Positions 21,393 to 32,230 of a stretch of 64,000 nucleotides of DNA are shown here, piece by piece. This DNA comes from Pararge aegeria (lineage: Eukaryota > Arthropoda > Insecta > Lepidoptera > Nymphalidae). Every line of letters begins with the position of its first letter. Position 1 is the stretch's first letter. The DNA is taken from assembly GCF_905163445.1 (NCBI RefSeq), contig NC_053202.1:9672001-9736000 (forward strand), written 5' to 3'. The translations under genes were made by a program, and so were the position numbers. The notes beneath the pieces are model-generated. The model worked only from the letters and a program-made list of their open reading frames with translations, searched no databases and was not told the origin of the DNA.

Positions 21393-22014
21393 ATCGCCAT
21401 CAGCACTTTAGCACTTGCATCGCCTCGTGTTGCCTGCCGGATAATGTAGATTAGGGCTACAAAATACTGTCTTAGAAATAAATATTCTATTACAGGTGCA
21501 GTAAGAAAATTTTACTAGCCGTATTAAATAAATGAATGAATGAATACTATTACACTTTTTTTTATTTAACACCAAACATAAAATTACACAAAAAATTTGA
21601 ATAACAGTATGCCAAAATGTAAATGGTGTATTATGTATACAATGTACCCTCTTCGCACGTTTCATACCGGAGCATCCTCAGGAGATGTTGACTTTACACA
21701 GTCTTAACAATTATTAATTGTAAGAGGGTACATTGCCGAAGATTTGTTTGGTGTGGAGTATAAGGATTGAAGAAATTATAAATGACACCATACAGTTTCT
21801 CCTGCTTTTCGCGGACTGTACCAAATTAAGCTTAATTTTCCCAAGGTGTAAATACAGACACATGAGGCCTAATACCTCCGCCTCATGATGGACACAGGGC
21901 GGCCTTTTTTACGGTGTCCTTACATGCCCTTCGAACTTTTGCTACGTTTTTAGGTGACGGTATTTAACTTATCAATATGTTGGGTATCAGTTTGGTCAGT
22001 CAATTACTACTTTT

Positions 22015-22215
22015 CATCACCATCATCATCATTTCAACCGATTGAAGTCCACTGCTAGACATAGGTCTTTTGTAGAGAGTTCCAAAATCCACGGTCCTGG
22101 GCCGCATGTTTCCAGCGGCTCCCAGCGACTCGTTTGATCTCATCTGTCCACCTCGTTGGGGGCCGACCAACGCTGTGTTTACCTGTGCGGCGTCGCCATT
22201 TCAACACCTTTTACA
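22015..22215 (-). repeat. RTE-like LINE 3' end
   Basis: (ATC)n followed by AACCGATTGAAGTCCACTGC, GACATAGGTCTTTTGTAGAG, CAGCGGCTCCCAGCGACTCG and TCTGTCCACCTCGTTGGGGG. On the minus strand this encodes the last residues of an RTE-like ORF2, as on the plus strand at 57710-57935. Confidence 0.75.
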
Positions 22216-22594
22216 AAAATAAAATAAAATTAACTCGGTTACCACCTCCGCGTCCTTTGACTTTGCCATAAAACCAATACAAAACGAAGCATCGGGGAGG
22301 CAGGATGAGTAGAGGCGAAGAAGTTGACTAACTCGTACTTGCACCGCCACCAAGAATGGAGGCACGAAATACCAACCTTAAATAAATATTACATTAAAGA
22401 TGGAAAAGAAAAATTTAGTTATGCAAATACAATGAAAAATGTAACAATTCAGTTTGATTATACTCTACTGTCTCCAAAGAATCTCAGAGAATGGCCATTT
22501 AATTAAATATTCAGGAAGCATTCCGCATCACACTTCGTTTGAATTGCAAATTGAATAGTAATTGTCATTTTGGAATATAACAAAGTGCATGTCT

Positions 22595-22757
22595 GTTCGT
22601 ATCGTCATCATCATCAAATCAACCGATTGACGTCCACTGCTGGACATAGGTCTTTTGTAGAGCGTTCCGAACTCCACGATTCTCGGCCGCTTGTATCTAG
22701 CGGCTCCCCGCGACTCGTTTGATGTCGTCTGTCCACCCGGTTGTTGGTCGTCCATCC
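22595..22757 (-). repeat. RTE-like LINE 3' end
   Basis: Same landmarks as at 22015-22215, with CGACTCGTTTGATGTCGTCT and TCCACCCGGTTGTTGGTCG. Minus-strand orientation, with the (ATC)n tail at the left. Confidence 0.75.
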
Positions 22758-22840
22758 TTACCTCATATACTCGTATAAACGCCAAAGTGTATTTGTTTGT
22801 TAGTTTGTACTTGCTTAGCTCCCTAACTCATCAACCAATT

Positions 22841-23710
22841 GACGGCCGATTGGCGCAGTGGGCAGTGTCGGCGACTAGCTTTACCTTAAATTATAATAAT
22901 TAATTTAAGTGATAAAAGTAGTTGAATTTATTATAAGCAGTTAGCATTTAGGATTCTTAGATAAAAATTAGATATCATTTATATGTTAAGCTAACCTTAT
23001 GTGTAAATTGAAAGTATAATTATTTAATAATAAGATTAGATTGTGTAAGAATTATTATTAAATAAAGAGACCCCGAAAGGTTTTATTGGCGGTCGGACAC
23101 ATTGACGCTCGATAGCTCACGACGAGTTCTCGACCAAGAATCGGATATAAATAGGCCACTCTGGCCGACCGCCAATCAGACCTCCCGGAGCATTGAATCA
23201 AGAAAAATTTCGTCTTTTATTGCGAAGAACATCCTGGAACCTCAAAAACGGTGTCGCTACCCCCACCACCGGCTACGATTACCTGGACACGGTGGAAATC
23301 ACGACCGGAGTGCGTAGCAGACGGGCGCCGACCAGCGCACGTTACAAAGCTCCAACTCTGTCTCAGAACATAAGGCAGGGTTCTTATACCTGCCTTATTT
23401 CGCGCCTCGTCACCCAGTGGGACACGTTCCCTTGGCGTTGGTTCGGCATACAACGCCGACGCGCCGCAACAGGCAGCGACCCTGGTTTCTTAGTCCAAGG
23501 CCGTGGGTTCGATTCCCACAACTGGAAAATGTTTCTGTGATAAACATGAATGTTTTTCAGTGTCTGGGTGTTTATCTGTATATTATAAGTATTTATGAAT
23601 ATTATTCATAAAATGATTCATCAGTCATCTTAGTACCCATAACACAAGCTACGCTTACTTTGGGGCTAGATGGCGGTGTGTGTATTGTCGTAGTACATTT
23701 ATTTAAAAAA
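22841..23710 (+). mobile_element. SINE A split by a solo LTR
   Basis: The first 25 bases of the SINE head lie at 22841-22865 and the rest continues at 23472. The B box GGTTCGATTCC is near 23508, the body follows, and the copy ends in an A-run near 23705. Removing 22866-23471 and one GGCAG restores the normal SINE A order. Confidence 0.9.
22866..23471. mobile_element. Solo LTR of an LTR retrotransposon, 606 bp
   Basis: Starts TGTCGGCGAC and ends CCGCAACA, i.e. TG...CA. It is flanked by exact 5-bp duplications GGCAG at 22861-22865 and 23472-23476, inside a SINE A. A TATA-like TATAAATA is at 23146-23153 and an AATAAA at 23061-23066. No second LTR or internal gag/pol sequence is seen, so recombination between two LTRs has removed the rest. 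A 5-bp duplication fits BEL/Pao, Copia or some Ty3 elements; the family is not decided. Open frames across it are judged non-coding. Confidence 0.85.
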
Positions 23711-23769
23711 AAAACTTGATTTTTGGCATAGCGTTAGTTGAAAATAGAAAGTTAGTTGAAAGTCCAAAA

Positions 23770-24130
23770 ATTTAAGTACCTAGGGTCTATGTTAACATTA
23801 ACAGCAACAGTAGACGAAGATGTGACACACAGAGGGAACACCGCATGGCTACGGTGGCGAGCATTATCAGTTATAAGGTCGCCCATATAATCGACAAAAT
23901 GACGGAAGGCAGACTACGGTGGTACGGGCACGTTATTCGGCGCGATGACGATCACGCCTTGCGAAAAGCCTTGGCACTCCCTGAACATAAAAGAAAAAGA
24001 AGACGCCCTGCTTCCACGTGGTGGACGACGGTGGCCAAGGATATTAAAAACGCTAATCTAATTGACGTGACAACCCAAGGCAGAGAGTCCTGGCTCAGAA
24101 AGACGAGGAGAGCCGACCCCAAATGATGGG
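23770..24130 (+). pseudogene. RTE-like LINE fragment, internally deleted
   Basis: FKYLGSMLT and DEDVTHR at the left are followed, after a frame change, by KMTEGRLRWYGHVIRRDDDH and RRRPASTWWTTVAKDIK. 'GRLRWYGHV.R' and 'RP...W...V..D' are standard words of RTE-like LINE carboxyl ends. A stretch between the two parts is missing and the frame is broken. It lies directly behind the SINE A/solo LTR. Confidence 0.65.
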
Positions 24131-24289
24131 ATAAGGCTAGGGCAAAGAAAAAAGAAGAACAGAGGTAGAACAAGTCAATTTATTAAATAAGTAAATTCCT
24201 TTTTGTCGAAAATAGCAAGTTGAGCTTTATTTTCATAGTATATCATGGAATTCCGCAAAGTAACACCTGTTTCTATCCAATATTTTAAA

Positions 24290-24485
24290 ACGGACACCTC
24301 CCTGACGCAGTGATATTAGTATAAGTGGAGGACCCAGGTTCGACCCGGACATAAGCAATTTAGGTTTTTTTATTTATAGTTTTTCTCTAGTCTAATCTAG
24401 TAAGAGGCTTCGTTCGTTGCTAGTTACCACCCCACCGACGAACCCGAGTCCATAAGCAGTTTAGCATTTCGGTAGAGAGTGTAAA
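24290..24485 (+). repeat. Possible tRNA-derived SINE, unassigned
   Basis: CCAGGTTCGACCCGGAC resembles a B box. CTAGTTACCACCCCACCGAC and AGCAGTTTAGCATTTCGGTA follow, similar to words at 5480-5540. The family is not recognised and the ends are unclear. Confidence 0.35.
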
Positions 24486-24599
24486 AATAGCACACATAAG
24501 AGCACACCCACACACACATACACGTAAAACTTATAACACCCCGTAGTTTTTCGTCGGGGGTTAATAAAAAAATCGGAAATAAGCTGTTCTCACTAAAAT

Positions 24600-25090
24600 A
24601 AGTCATTAATGCGGACGTAGTAGATATAATTTTAACTTGCAGTAAACTTTTTAAATTTTATCGTTTTACTTAGATACTAAAATATACTGGCTCATTTTAA
24701 CTTGTAAGGACACTGAAACATCTGCCAGTAAATATAATCTGTCGGTGTCATTACAATGAAGGGAAATTAGTTAAGTTTGAGAAGCCAACTCAAGCCGCCA
24801 AAGTTATTCAATCAGACCACCTTGCGAAATTTGTTACGATGTTATTATTATTGGTTATTTTAATAATCCTTACCAATATTATGAATGAAAAAGTGAGTTT
24901 GTTTGTCCTTCTTTCACGCCCTAACTAAGCGAATAATCAACTGGATTTTGTCACTATCTTTCCTTTTCCAGCGGGTGCTATTCTAATCAACTAAGGAAAT
25001 ATATCAGAGAACTGGCAGCAGCGTCCTCTGTACCACTACTGCCATCTATTGCGAACACCAAACTATCTGCCAAGCGTGGTGATTCAACAT
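24600..25090. other. Intergenic stretch, no gene seen
   Basis: A TCCTTACCAATATTATGAAT segment at 24867 resembles Helitron-like 5' ends, without a recognised 3' end. No protein-like frame. Confidence 0.4.
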
Positions 25091-25094
25091 TCAA

Positions 25095-25205
25095 AAATAC
25101 TAAATTCAGTTATTTCAAGTTTATAAGCACTTTTGAATCGATTCTACCGAGAAGAGCCGGCAAGTAACTCAGTAGTTGCTCTATTCCAACATCAACATTT
25201 GCGAT
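25095..25205 (-). repeat. CR1-like LINE 3' UTR fragment
   Basis: Minus-strand match to the CR1-like 3' UTR: CAAGTTTATAAGCACTTTTG, GATTCTACCGAGAAGAGCCG and TTGCTCTATTCCAACATCAA. Diverged. Confidence 0.7.
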
Positions 25206-25451
25206 CGTTTGTCTTTTTCTTGCGGGAGATGTCATTAAAAGATTATGGGTAAACACTCCCGTCGGAAGAGGCCTTTAGTCCAGCGGTGGACTGGGTTTAG
25301 GCTGTTGATTGATTGATGTATAAAACCTGTGTGCATAAAAAAAAATTTGCTTTATGTCACACATCAATGTTTTCATAATAACGATTTCTTAAGGACAAAA
25401 ATATAAAAAACACTGAATTTAAATCAAATTTTTCCTGTAACATTTGATTTT

Positions 25452-25690
25452 TGCTATCATCATCACATTATCGGGCCAATACAGGGCACGGGTCTCCTTC
25501 CACAATGACCCAGTGCGGATTGGTGGGCTCCGCCCACCTTTGGGAACCTTATGGATGAACTCTCAGATATGTAGGTTTCACGATGTTTTCCTTCACCGTT
25601 GAAACAAGTGATATTTTAATAACTTAAAACGCACTTAACTTAGAAAGGTTAGAGATGCGTACTGGAATTTGAACTCGGCCCCCCGATGGT
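25452..25690 (-). mobile_element. SINE B copy
   Basis: CAGGGCACGGGTCTCC, CCCAGTGCGGATTGGTGG and TTTTCCTTCACCGTTGAAAC match SINE B on the minus strand. The head region near 25670 is diverged. Confidence 0.75.
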
Positions 25691-26195
25691 TAACTTCTTC
25701 TTCTTCTTTTTTAAGCTTCGCGATTTTTGCTATAATTGGATTATTTAATAGGGGCGTCTATATATACATAATTGCCACCCAATTGTATACTTCGTGCAAA
25801 CTATTTTTTTTTATAATTTTTCCTGTATTTTTATGTGGTGTACCTACAATAAAAATGTATTAAGTCATTCATTCATACATACTCTACATTTATTAGCTTT
25901 TAAAGGGAAACAAACAGCAGGTACTATTACACATAAGAGTTATGTCGTATTTTTATATCACACCAGCGTACCCCGCCCGCTTTGCCGGCCTAGAATATCA
26001 TCATAGTAAATAAAAGCTGTATTTGACAGTTTGACAGTTCAAAAATAGGAGTGCTCCGATCGTCACCAAACTTTACAGGATTACTCGCCAGGTCAATCCG
26101 GAGATCCCCTGAAAGTTTCATTGAAATCGGTCCAGCGGTTTCGGAGCCTATACGGAACATACCCACACACTTTCTCTTTTATATATATAGATAGA

Positions 26196-26288
26196 CTAGC
26201 TGTTGCCCGCGACTTCGTCTGCGTATTTTTAAAGCATTCAGTATCGCTAAGCCTTAAATTAGTATAGTAGTATTATATATATATAACA
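26196..26288 (-). mobile_element. Helitron-like 3' terminus, minus strand
   Basis: CTAG at 26196-26199 is followed by CTGTTGCCCGCGACTTCGTC, the reverse complement of a Helitron 3' hairpin and end. A second similar end begins at 26289. Confidence 0.6.
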
Positions 26289-26787
26289 CTAGCTGTGGCC
26301 CGCGACTTCGCCTGCGTTTGATTTTGTTTTAAAGTATTCAGTATCTCTAAGCCTTAAATGAGTATAGTAGTGTATATATATGTAACATGTGACTGTCAAT
26401 TAATTATAGACAAATAATTTGCAATAAAATAAAATTGCAACTATAATTAAAGATCTAAGCTATCCTATCTCTTAAGTTGGACCAGACTGCTCACGGTGTG
26501 CCAATTTAATTTAAAATCGGTTAAGTAGTTTAGGAGTCCATCGCGGACAAACATCGTGACAGGAGATTTATATATATTAAGATGTGACTGTCAATTAATT
26601 ATAGAAAAATAATTTGCAATAAAATAAAATTGCGACTATAGTTAAAAATCTAAACTATCCTATCTCTTAAGTTGGAACAGACTGCTCACGGTGTGCCAAT
26701 GTAATTTATAATAAAAAAAAATCGGTTAAGTAGTTTAGGAGTCCATCGCGGACAACCATCGTGACAAGAGATTTATATATATTAAGA
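26289..26787 (-). mobile_element. Helitron-like element with duplicated 5' part
   Basis: The minus-strand 3' end CTAG is at 26289-26292. A TC start with a flanking A lies at 26582 on the minus strand (TCTTAATATATATAAATCTC). The 5' ~195 bases (26388-26582) are repeated as 26583-26787 with about 5-10 percent difference, including a second TC start. So two 5' ends are arranged head to tail in front of one 3' end. Confidence 0.65.
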
Positions 26788-27112
26788 TTATATACCTATG
26801 CAGCAGTACTAATGCAGTTTCAAAAGTGTAATTTGGATTGAGTTTGAATTAGAGTTACAGATAGTTCAGTGTATTCATTAAGGTATCTTGGTTGAATTTC
26901 GTTTGCAATACAATCGAATGATCCCAATCAGATTGAGTATGTATCAAATCTATTTGTATTTCGTACATCAGTCGAGTACATTTGAATATTACTGTCCGAC
27001 CGACGTCCGGCAAGCGAGCTCGGGATAACAATCATCCGTGATTGAAGCTTAGTGCTAAATTGATTTGATTGCGATTAACGCAATCAAATCAATTAATATA
27101 GTGTTGCTCATC

Positions 27113-27135
27113 ATTTTCATCATCATCATCATCAT
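27113..27135. repeat. (CAT)n microsatellite
   Basis: Short (TCA)n tract at the edge of the LINE F tail. Confidence 0.7.
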
Positions 27136-27136
27136 C

Positions 27137-27410
27137 TTAAATTCAAATTCAAATTCAAAATTTCTTTATTCATGTAGGCCTATCACAGGCACTTATGAAG
27201 CGTTCATACATAATTGTTTACATAATTGTAACGGGATGGTGATAACTTCGATCGCCAACTTAAATCTAAAGCTACGAGGGTTCCAAACGCGCCCTGGTCT
27301 AAGAAGAGCCCACAACAAACTTAGCCGGGTAAATTTATTTTTTTGTTATCACCATCTTCCAGTAAATTTAAATTAAGCTATGAAGCTAGAGCAATTCACA
27401 CCCAAGCTTT
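27137..27410 (-). repeat. LINE F 3' end
   Basis: (AAATTC)n, TTTCTTTATTCATGTAGGCC, AAGCTACGAGGGTTCCAAAC, GCGCCCTGGTCTAAGA and TTTGTTATCACCATCTTCC, in the same order as at 35050-35403. Minus-strand orientation. Confidence 0.75.
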
Positions 27411-27534
27411 TTTATCGTTTAAATAATCCTTAATGTTATAATAGGATTTTTCTGTAAGCTTACGTTTTATATAAACTTTGAACTTATTGAGAGACAACTC
27501 AAAGACGATACGATAACTCATAAACGATGGACAT

Positions 27535-27737
27535 ATAAATAAATAAATAAATATACTACGACAATACACACATCTAGCCCCAAAGAAAGCATAGCTTTTT
27601 TTAGATTTTTAAGGTTTTTTTTTTCTTAATATACCAGACACTGATAAACACACAAACATTTTCCAGTTATAGAAATCGAACCCACGGCCTTGGACTCAGA
27701 ATGAAGGGTCGCAGCCAAATGCGCCAGTGGCCGTCTT
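27535..27737 (-). mobile_element. SINE A copy, internally deleted
   Basis: The tail (AAAT)n and ACTACGACAATACACACAT are followed by a T-rich junction where ~70 bases of the body are missing. ACACACAAACATTTTCCAGT and the head GCGCCAGTGGCCGTC close the copy. Confidence 0.8.
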
Positions 27738-27794
27738 ATTTTTATTCTTTTTCATTTGTTTTTTTAATAATTAACAGTGCTTAAAAATAAATTA

Positions 27795-28260
27795 AAAACA
27801 CTATTAAAAATTTATAAAAAGAAAAAAAACTTTCTCCCCTCCGCTTGCGGGGTTTTTGAATGCCCAAGCAACCGGTGGTCAGGGCTCCAGAGTGAGGAAC
27901 CTCCTCACAATACGCGCCGTTTCAAGGACTACTGCCTTCTGTATCCGACCCTTCATCCAACCACCAAGCGAAAGCTTCTTAAGATGTGGGTCGAAGCTTT
28001 TCGCGAGAAGACCATTGACTGAAACGACGATCGGAACAACAACGGTCCACTCAACATTCCACATGGCGGTAATCTCGTGAGCAAGGTCCAAGTATTTAGA
28101 TATTTTTTCCTTTTCAGCTTTCACCAGATTATCGTCATGTGGAATAGTAATGTCAACAATTATTGCACGGCGCACTGATCGATCGACTAGCACTATATCA
28201 GGTTTAAATATATTATTACAATTGTGCATACTGTACGCCACGGTCTTGCGTCGCTAGAGG
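27795..28260 (-). pseudogene. LINE with restriction-like endonuclease, carboxyl fragment
   Basis: The minus-strand frame of ~120 codons (28241 to 27879) contains KPDIVLVDRSVRRAIIVDIT, EKEKISKYLDLAHEITAMW and IQKAVVLETARIVRRFL. 'PD..L.D......IVD...P.D' followed by a conserved K-x-KY-L is the PD-(D/E)xK restriction-like endonuclease found at the carboxyl end of R2/R4/NeSL-type LINEs. The frame runs to a stop near 27879 and an A-rich 3' tail, and is 5'-truncated at about 28250. The clade is inferred; no 28S or tRNA target context is visible, so this is a dead copy outside its usual target if it is of R2 type. Confidence 0.65.
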
Positions 28261-28309
28261 CTCGTTTCATGTCGTCTTTATTTCCGTCATTAATTATTTT
28301 CACACCATC

Positions 28310-28380
28310 ATCACTTTTATCGATTGACGTCCACTGCTGCATGTAGTTCTGTTGTAGGCAGTTCTAGAATCCACTGTCTT
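28310..28380 (-). repeat. RTE-like LINE 3' end
   Basis: CACCATCATCAC, TCGATTGACGTCCACTGCTG and TTGTAGGCAGTTCTAGAATC match the RTE-like 3' end. It runs directly into the hairpin at 28371-28410. Confidence 0.6.
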
Positions 28381-28410
28381 ACTTCTATACTAATAGAAGT
28401 AAGACAGTGG
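28371..28410. repeat. Perfect 18-bp hairpin
   Basis: Arms 28371-28388 and 28393-28410 are fully complementary with loop ACTA. The left arm begins inside the RTE-like 3' end. Confidence 0.88.
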
Positions 28411-28510
28411 AGTTTTCTATTAATAAAGAAGTAAGTTTAGTGCTTATAATGTATATGATAGAACTATTATAAAAATGAGATAGTCTGTCTGTTTGTTTGT
28501 TTATTACCTA

Positions 28511-28560
28511 CTAGCTTTTACCCGCGGCTTAGCTCGCGTGGTAATTTGAAATACTTTGTC
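28511..28560 (-). mobile_element. Helitron-like 3' terminus, minus strand
   Basis: CTAG at 28511-28514 followed by CTTTTACCCGCGGCTTAGCT CGCG is the reverse complement of a Helitron 3' end with a GC-rich hairpin. The 5' end was not determined. Confidence 0.6.
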
Positions 28561-28965
28561 AGGAGGAATAGGGCACCGATAAGGAATACAGAACAGTGCA
28601 CTATTTCGGGACGCTTGTGTCTCCTTTATTCTGCGTTCTTTCAACTATTTCTTTGCCAAAATTAAAGTCGTTTGGTTACTTTGTTAGGACGTTTCTGTAA
28701 ACGGGTGGTTTGTGGGAATTAGACGTTTTTCCAGAACTAAAAATTGTTACTTGTGCATGTACATAATACTCCCCGTCCTCTCAACTACTCATCGATCGCG
28801 TGCTTGATATTCACACAACAATATCCTATTGTTCAGAGGAGGCGCCATTTTTATATGAAATTATACTATGATTTCTAGCTTTCTTTTTTAGCATAGATTT
28901 AGTTAAACTGAATTTAATTATAATCGATCACAAGGAGTTAAGGTTGAGAGGTGGTATTTTACATC

Positions 28966-29190
28966 ATCATCATATGCACGAGTTTCCTCGAGCAATGAGA
29001 AGGGGTTAAAGTCGTAGTCCACCACGCTGGCCCAGTGCGAATTGGTGGACTCAGCACAACTTAGAGAACATTATATAGTACTCTCTGGCAAGCAAGTTTC
29101 CTCACGATTCACCTCACCATTACCGTTGAAGCAAGTGATCTTTTAATTGCTTAAACCGCACATAACTTAGAAAATTTAGAAGTGTGTGCT
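28966..29190 (-). mobile_element. SINE B copy
   Basis: GTAGTCCACCACGCTGGCCC, AGAACATTATATAGTACTCT and ACCGTTGAAGCAAGTGATCT match SINE B. The head is replaced by a hairpin at 29170-29201. Confidence 0.75.
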
Positions 29191-29201
29191 TCTAAATTTT
29201 C
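29170..29201. repeat. Perfect 13-bp hairpin at SINE B edge
   Basis: Arms 29170-29182 and 29189-29201 pair perfectly around TGTGTG. The left arm derives from the SINE B segment AACTTAGAAA, so the SINE appears to snap back here. Confidence 0.75.
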
Positions 29202-29409
29202 CTCTTCTAAAAACCCATATTTTTCATTTAAATTTTCCTTTAACTAGTCTTTATTATTTATATTCGTATTTGTTATAATACGATAAGAATAACAATTACT
29301 CTCACAAACAAGTTCTCACGTAACAATAAACATTAAAGCGTAAATGTTAAATGCCAAATTCTTCTGCCGACTCTATAAAATTGAACAGACTTTACTAAAA
29401 TATATATAA

Positions 29410-29475
29410 AAAAATAATAATAATAAAAATCATTTATTCACACGATTATTACATAGTGACAGAAATCATATAAAC
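29410..29475 (-). repeat. LINE 3' end with (TAA)n tail
   Basis: (AAT)n followed by AAAATCATTTATTCACACGA is the reverse complement of a simple-repeat-tailed 3' end. The rest is not recognised. Confidence 0.4.
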
Positions 29476-29919
29476 TGAGTAAAAAGTCGTACTAAAGATA
29501 TCTCCCCTACTCGCATATAATTACTTTTGATACAAAGACATAAGACTGCGACAAGTATATTTTATTTGGGATAAACAAAAGGATATACCTAAGTATAGTA
29601 TAGAATAAACAACGTAAAGATTATTCTGAGAGCGTATTTATGAAGATCTGTTTGAACAGTTCAGTATATAAATACCTATATTTACCCAGCGACGCAGAAA
29701 TAACGGGGTGTTATAAATTTGAAGTGGCGGTGTGTGTGAAGCCTGAAATAATGGTATTATATCGTGCACTCTCTGAGAACGCAACAAAAACACATGTGAT
29801 AATATTCTTGGCGAAATAGTATTTAAACAAAAGCTAAAAAAATTATATCTTAGCTTACAAATTTAAGCAGCGAGATTTGTCTATGCAAAATGAGTACTGT
29901 TTGGAATAATTATGTATTT

Positions 29920-30275
29920 ATTTTTTGTTTTTTCTACAATTTCATTTCATTTTCTTTAATTACTTTTATTTACCTACTTGTTTAATTTAAGTTTGTGTTA
30001 GTTTTAGTTTTATTGGCTCTCTTTTACAGTTTATTTGGATTTTTTTTTTTTTTTATTTAAATTTCTTTCCTAAATTTACTCGGGCGTCGCGGTTGTTTGC
30101 TCAGTCTGATACTGGTGCAGACTGAAAATCAGCGCTGAGCATTGTTGCTAATGCTCAGCATAAGGCTGAGTTTGCGGCCATTTGCCATATTGTTAATATT
30201 AATTGATGATTCTTTTAGTTATTAATCTTGTATTAACAATAGTGTATGGCAATAAAGGATTTTTATTATTCAAAA
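29920..30275 (+). repeat. LINE 3' UTR with poly-A signal
   Basis: A T-rich stretch is followed by GATACTGGTGCAGACTGAAA, a perfect hairpin (30135-30143 with 30150-30158) and CAATAAAGGATTTTTATTAT. Layout and simple-repeat end resemble a LINE 3' UTR. No coding part is attached and the clade is unknown. Confidence 0.5.
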
Positions 30276-30537
30276 ATCGCCAAAACCAAATATTATAGGT
30301 ATACCCTTCTCTTATAAGTCTATTATTAATATTTTTAGTGATAAAAGCTGCGAATGACGGATGCCACATTCTCTTCCAAACTTAAAAACTTGGGCATCAA
30401 TCTTGTTACTGACTTGGCATAACGTTGCACCCATTGTATTTGGTGCTGCCACTAAGCCACACATATCACTTGATTATACAATTTGTGATATATATAATAG
30501 GTGAGGTGAAACTGGAGCAGGTGCTGGGGACGGTCAT

Positions 30538-30774
30538 TTGCGATTGGCAATGTTAACATCACAAGAGCGTTTTTCCTTCTCTCAGCATCTTGTCAGTCTC
30601 CGGTCGGCGAATGACAACAAGCTTGAGATTCCCTTATCTCGCTCTCAGCGCTATAACGAGTCATTCACTGTTAAAGCTGTAAAACTGTGGAACTCGCTCC
30701 CCTGGGAAATACGTCATTCCGAAACCATTCACCTGTTTAAACATCGCTTAAAGAATTATTACTTATCTATGTAA
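30538..30774 (+). pseudogene. LINE ORF2 carboxyl end
   Basis: The frame contains LSRSQRYNESFTVKAVKLWN, SLPWEIRHSETIHLFKHRLK and NYY before the stop. 'R...SF...A..LWN.LP..IR.....FK..L..Y' is the standard last ~60 residues of many Jockey/CR1-group LINE ORF2 proteins. The polymerase domain is absent. The stop is followed by a ~340-bp 3' UTR ending in (TTCTA)n at about 31123, so this is a 5'-truncated insertion with its 3' end intact. Confidence 0.7.
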
Positions 30775-31123
30775 TTGAGTAGTATGTAAGTTTATAATAG
30801 CATAAATATATATCACATATATCTATCATAGTATATATAAATTTATATTGGTATTTGTGTAGTTAATATGTAAATGTAGTATGTATGTTCATGTAAGTTT
30901 ATTTTACATTTCTTTTTTTTTTGTTTTTTTTGTAACTTACTTTATGCACCATCCATTTTCCACTCTTTTATCGGCTTCGTACGCTCAGGTTGCCTTTAAA
31001 AGATCACTTTTAGTGATAAGGCCGCCTTTGCACCCTAGCACTAAGTACTATTACTGTTTTCCTTGTATTTTCCTTTTTTTGTTGTGTTGCAATAAAGTTT
31101 TTCTATTCTATTCTATTCTATCA
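30775..31123 (+). repeat. 3' UTR of the LINE at 30538
   Basis: Contains GGTTGCCTTTAAAAGATCAC and TTTTAGTGATAAGGCCGCC, the motif also seen at 10000-10150, then GCAATAAAG and a (TTCTA)n end at 31103-31121. Confidence 0.7.
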
Positions 31124-31401
31124 CTGCAGGTTTTTCATAGTAGACGATTAAAGCTGCAAGAACCATGTGTGTCATGTTTGTATCTAATTTCAGCCGATGG
31201 ACATACAATAATTTTGTCGCATAAGCACCAGTAAACTTTTTTTGGGGGTTTAAAAAGTATACCTACACACTTTTAAGCTAAACTGTTCTTTGCGAATTTT
31301 ACATAAAAATAGAGCTGGCTTCCAAATTGACTTAGGGAATTATCCCGGGGAAATAATTAGAATACGCGGACATATTTAATATTATTCAAAGTTCCAACTT
31401 T

Positions 31402-31685
31402 GACGGCCGATTGGCGCAGTTTGCAGCGACCCTGCTTTCTGAGTCCAAGGCCGTGGGTCGATTCCCACTACTGGAAAATGTTTGTGTGATGAGCATGAAT
31501 GTTTGTCAGTGTCTGGGTGTTTATATGTTTATTGCTATTATTTATGTATATTATTCATAAAAATATTCATCAGTCATCTTAGTACCCATAACACAAGCTA
31601 CGCTTACTTTGGAGCTAGATGGCGGGGTGTGTATTGTCGCAGTATATTTATTTATTTATTATTTATTTAAAAAAAAAAAAAAAAC
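31402..31685 (+). mobile_element. SINE A copy
   Basis: Full-length: head GACGGCCGATTGGCGCAGTT, body CAGTGTCTGGGTGTTTAT, block CAAGCTACGCTTACTTTGGA, then (TTTA)n and a 15-base A tail. Confidence 0.9.
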
Positions 31686-32013
31686 TCTGAGGTAAATTTT
31701 TAATTCATCTGTATTATAATGAATAACTACAAACAGTTATACTCGGATAACATCATGTCCACACTAATTGTAAAGAGCTGTAAGCCGAAGCACGGAGCAC
31801 GTATCTACGTAATACGTGCCCGAAAGGAAGCAAAATGGGGTCAATTAGTGCACCTTCGTCAGTAGATTCTACATAGAATAATAAAGAGGGGCTAAGTAGT
31901 AAAACTAGTTGGGAAGGGATAAATAGATCTGCTAGGTTGGAGAAATAAACTGTCTACACATCCACCCTGTATAAAAGCCACAGTCGAACAAATATACAGT
32001 AGAATATTATCAT

Positions 32014-32230
32014 TATCAAACATTACCGGCTCACTGCAGGTATATTTTACACGGGTCTTCTCTCTTAATACGAAAGGAGCTGAGTCTACCACGCTGGCCA
32101 AGTGGGGATTGGTAGACTTTACTTTACGGAGAACTCTGGCGAACCACGGTGAAGGAAATCATCATGAGGGGTCTCCTCACGATAACTTCCTTCACCGTTT
32201 TAGAAAGTGATATTTAACGGCATAAACATA
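32014..32230 (-). mobile_element. SINE B copy, rearranged
   Basis: AACATTACCGGCTCACTGCA, CTACCACGCTGGCCAAGTGG and a CTTCCTTCACCGTTTTAG block match SINE B. GGTGAAGGAAATCATCATGA at 32150 and its near-complement GATAACTTCCTTCACCG at 32181 show a local inversion. Confidence 0.65.

Noticed and set aside
23102..23540. Overlapping 71- to 115-codon frames
   Set aside because: They lie in the solo LTR and run across its boundary into the SINE; the composition and lack of any known motif argue against coding.
27879..28241. Host gene for a small nuclease
   Set aside because: The PD-(D/E)xK motif with its carboxyl context and A-rich tail is that of a LINE; there is no start codon context or introns.
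31402..31475. tRNA gene in SINE A heads
   Set aside because: The head has promoter boxes, but it is always followed by the SINE body and occurs in many dispersed copies.
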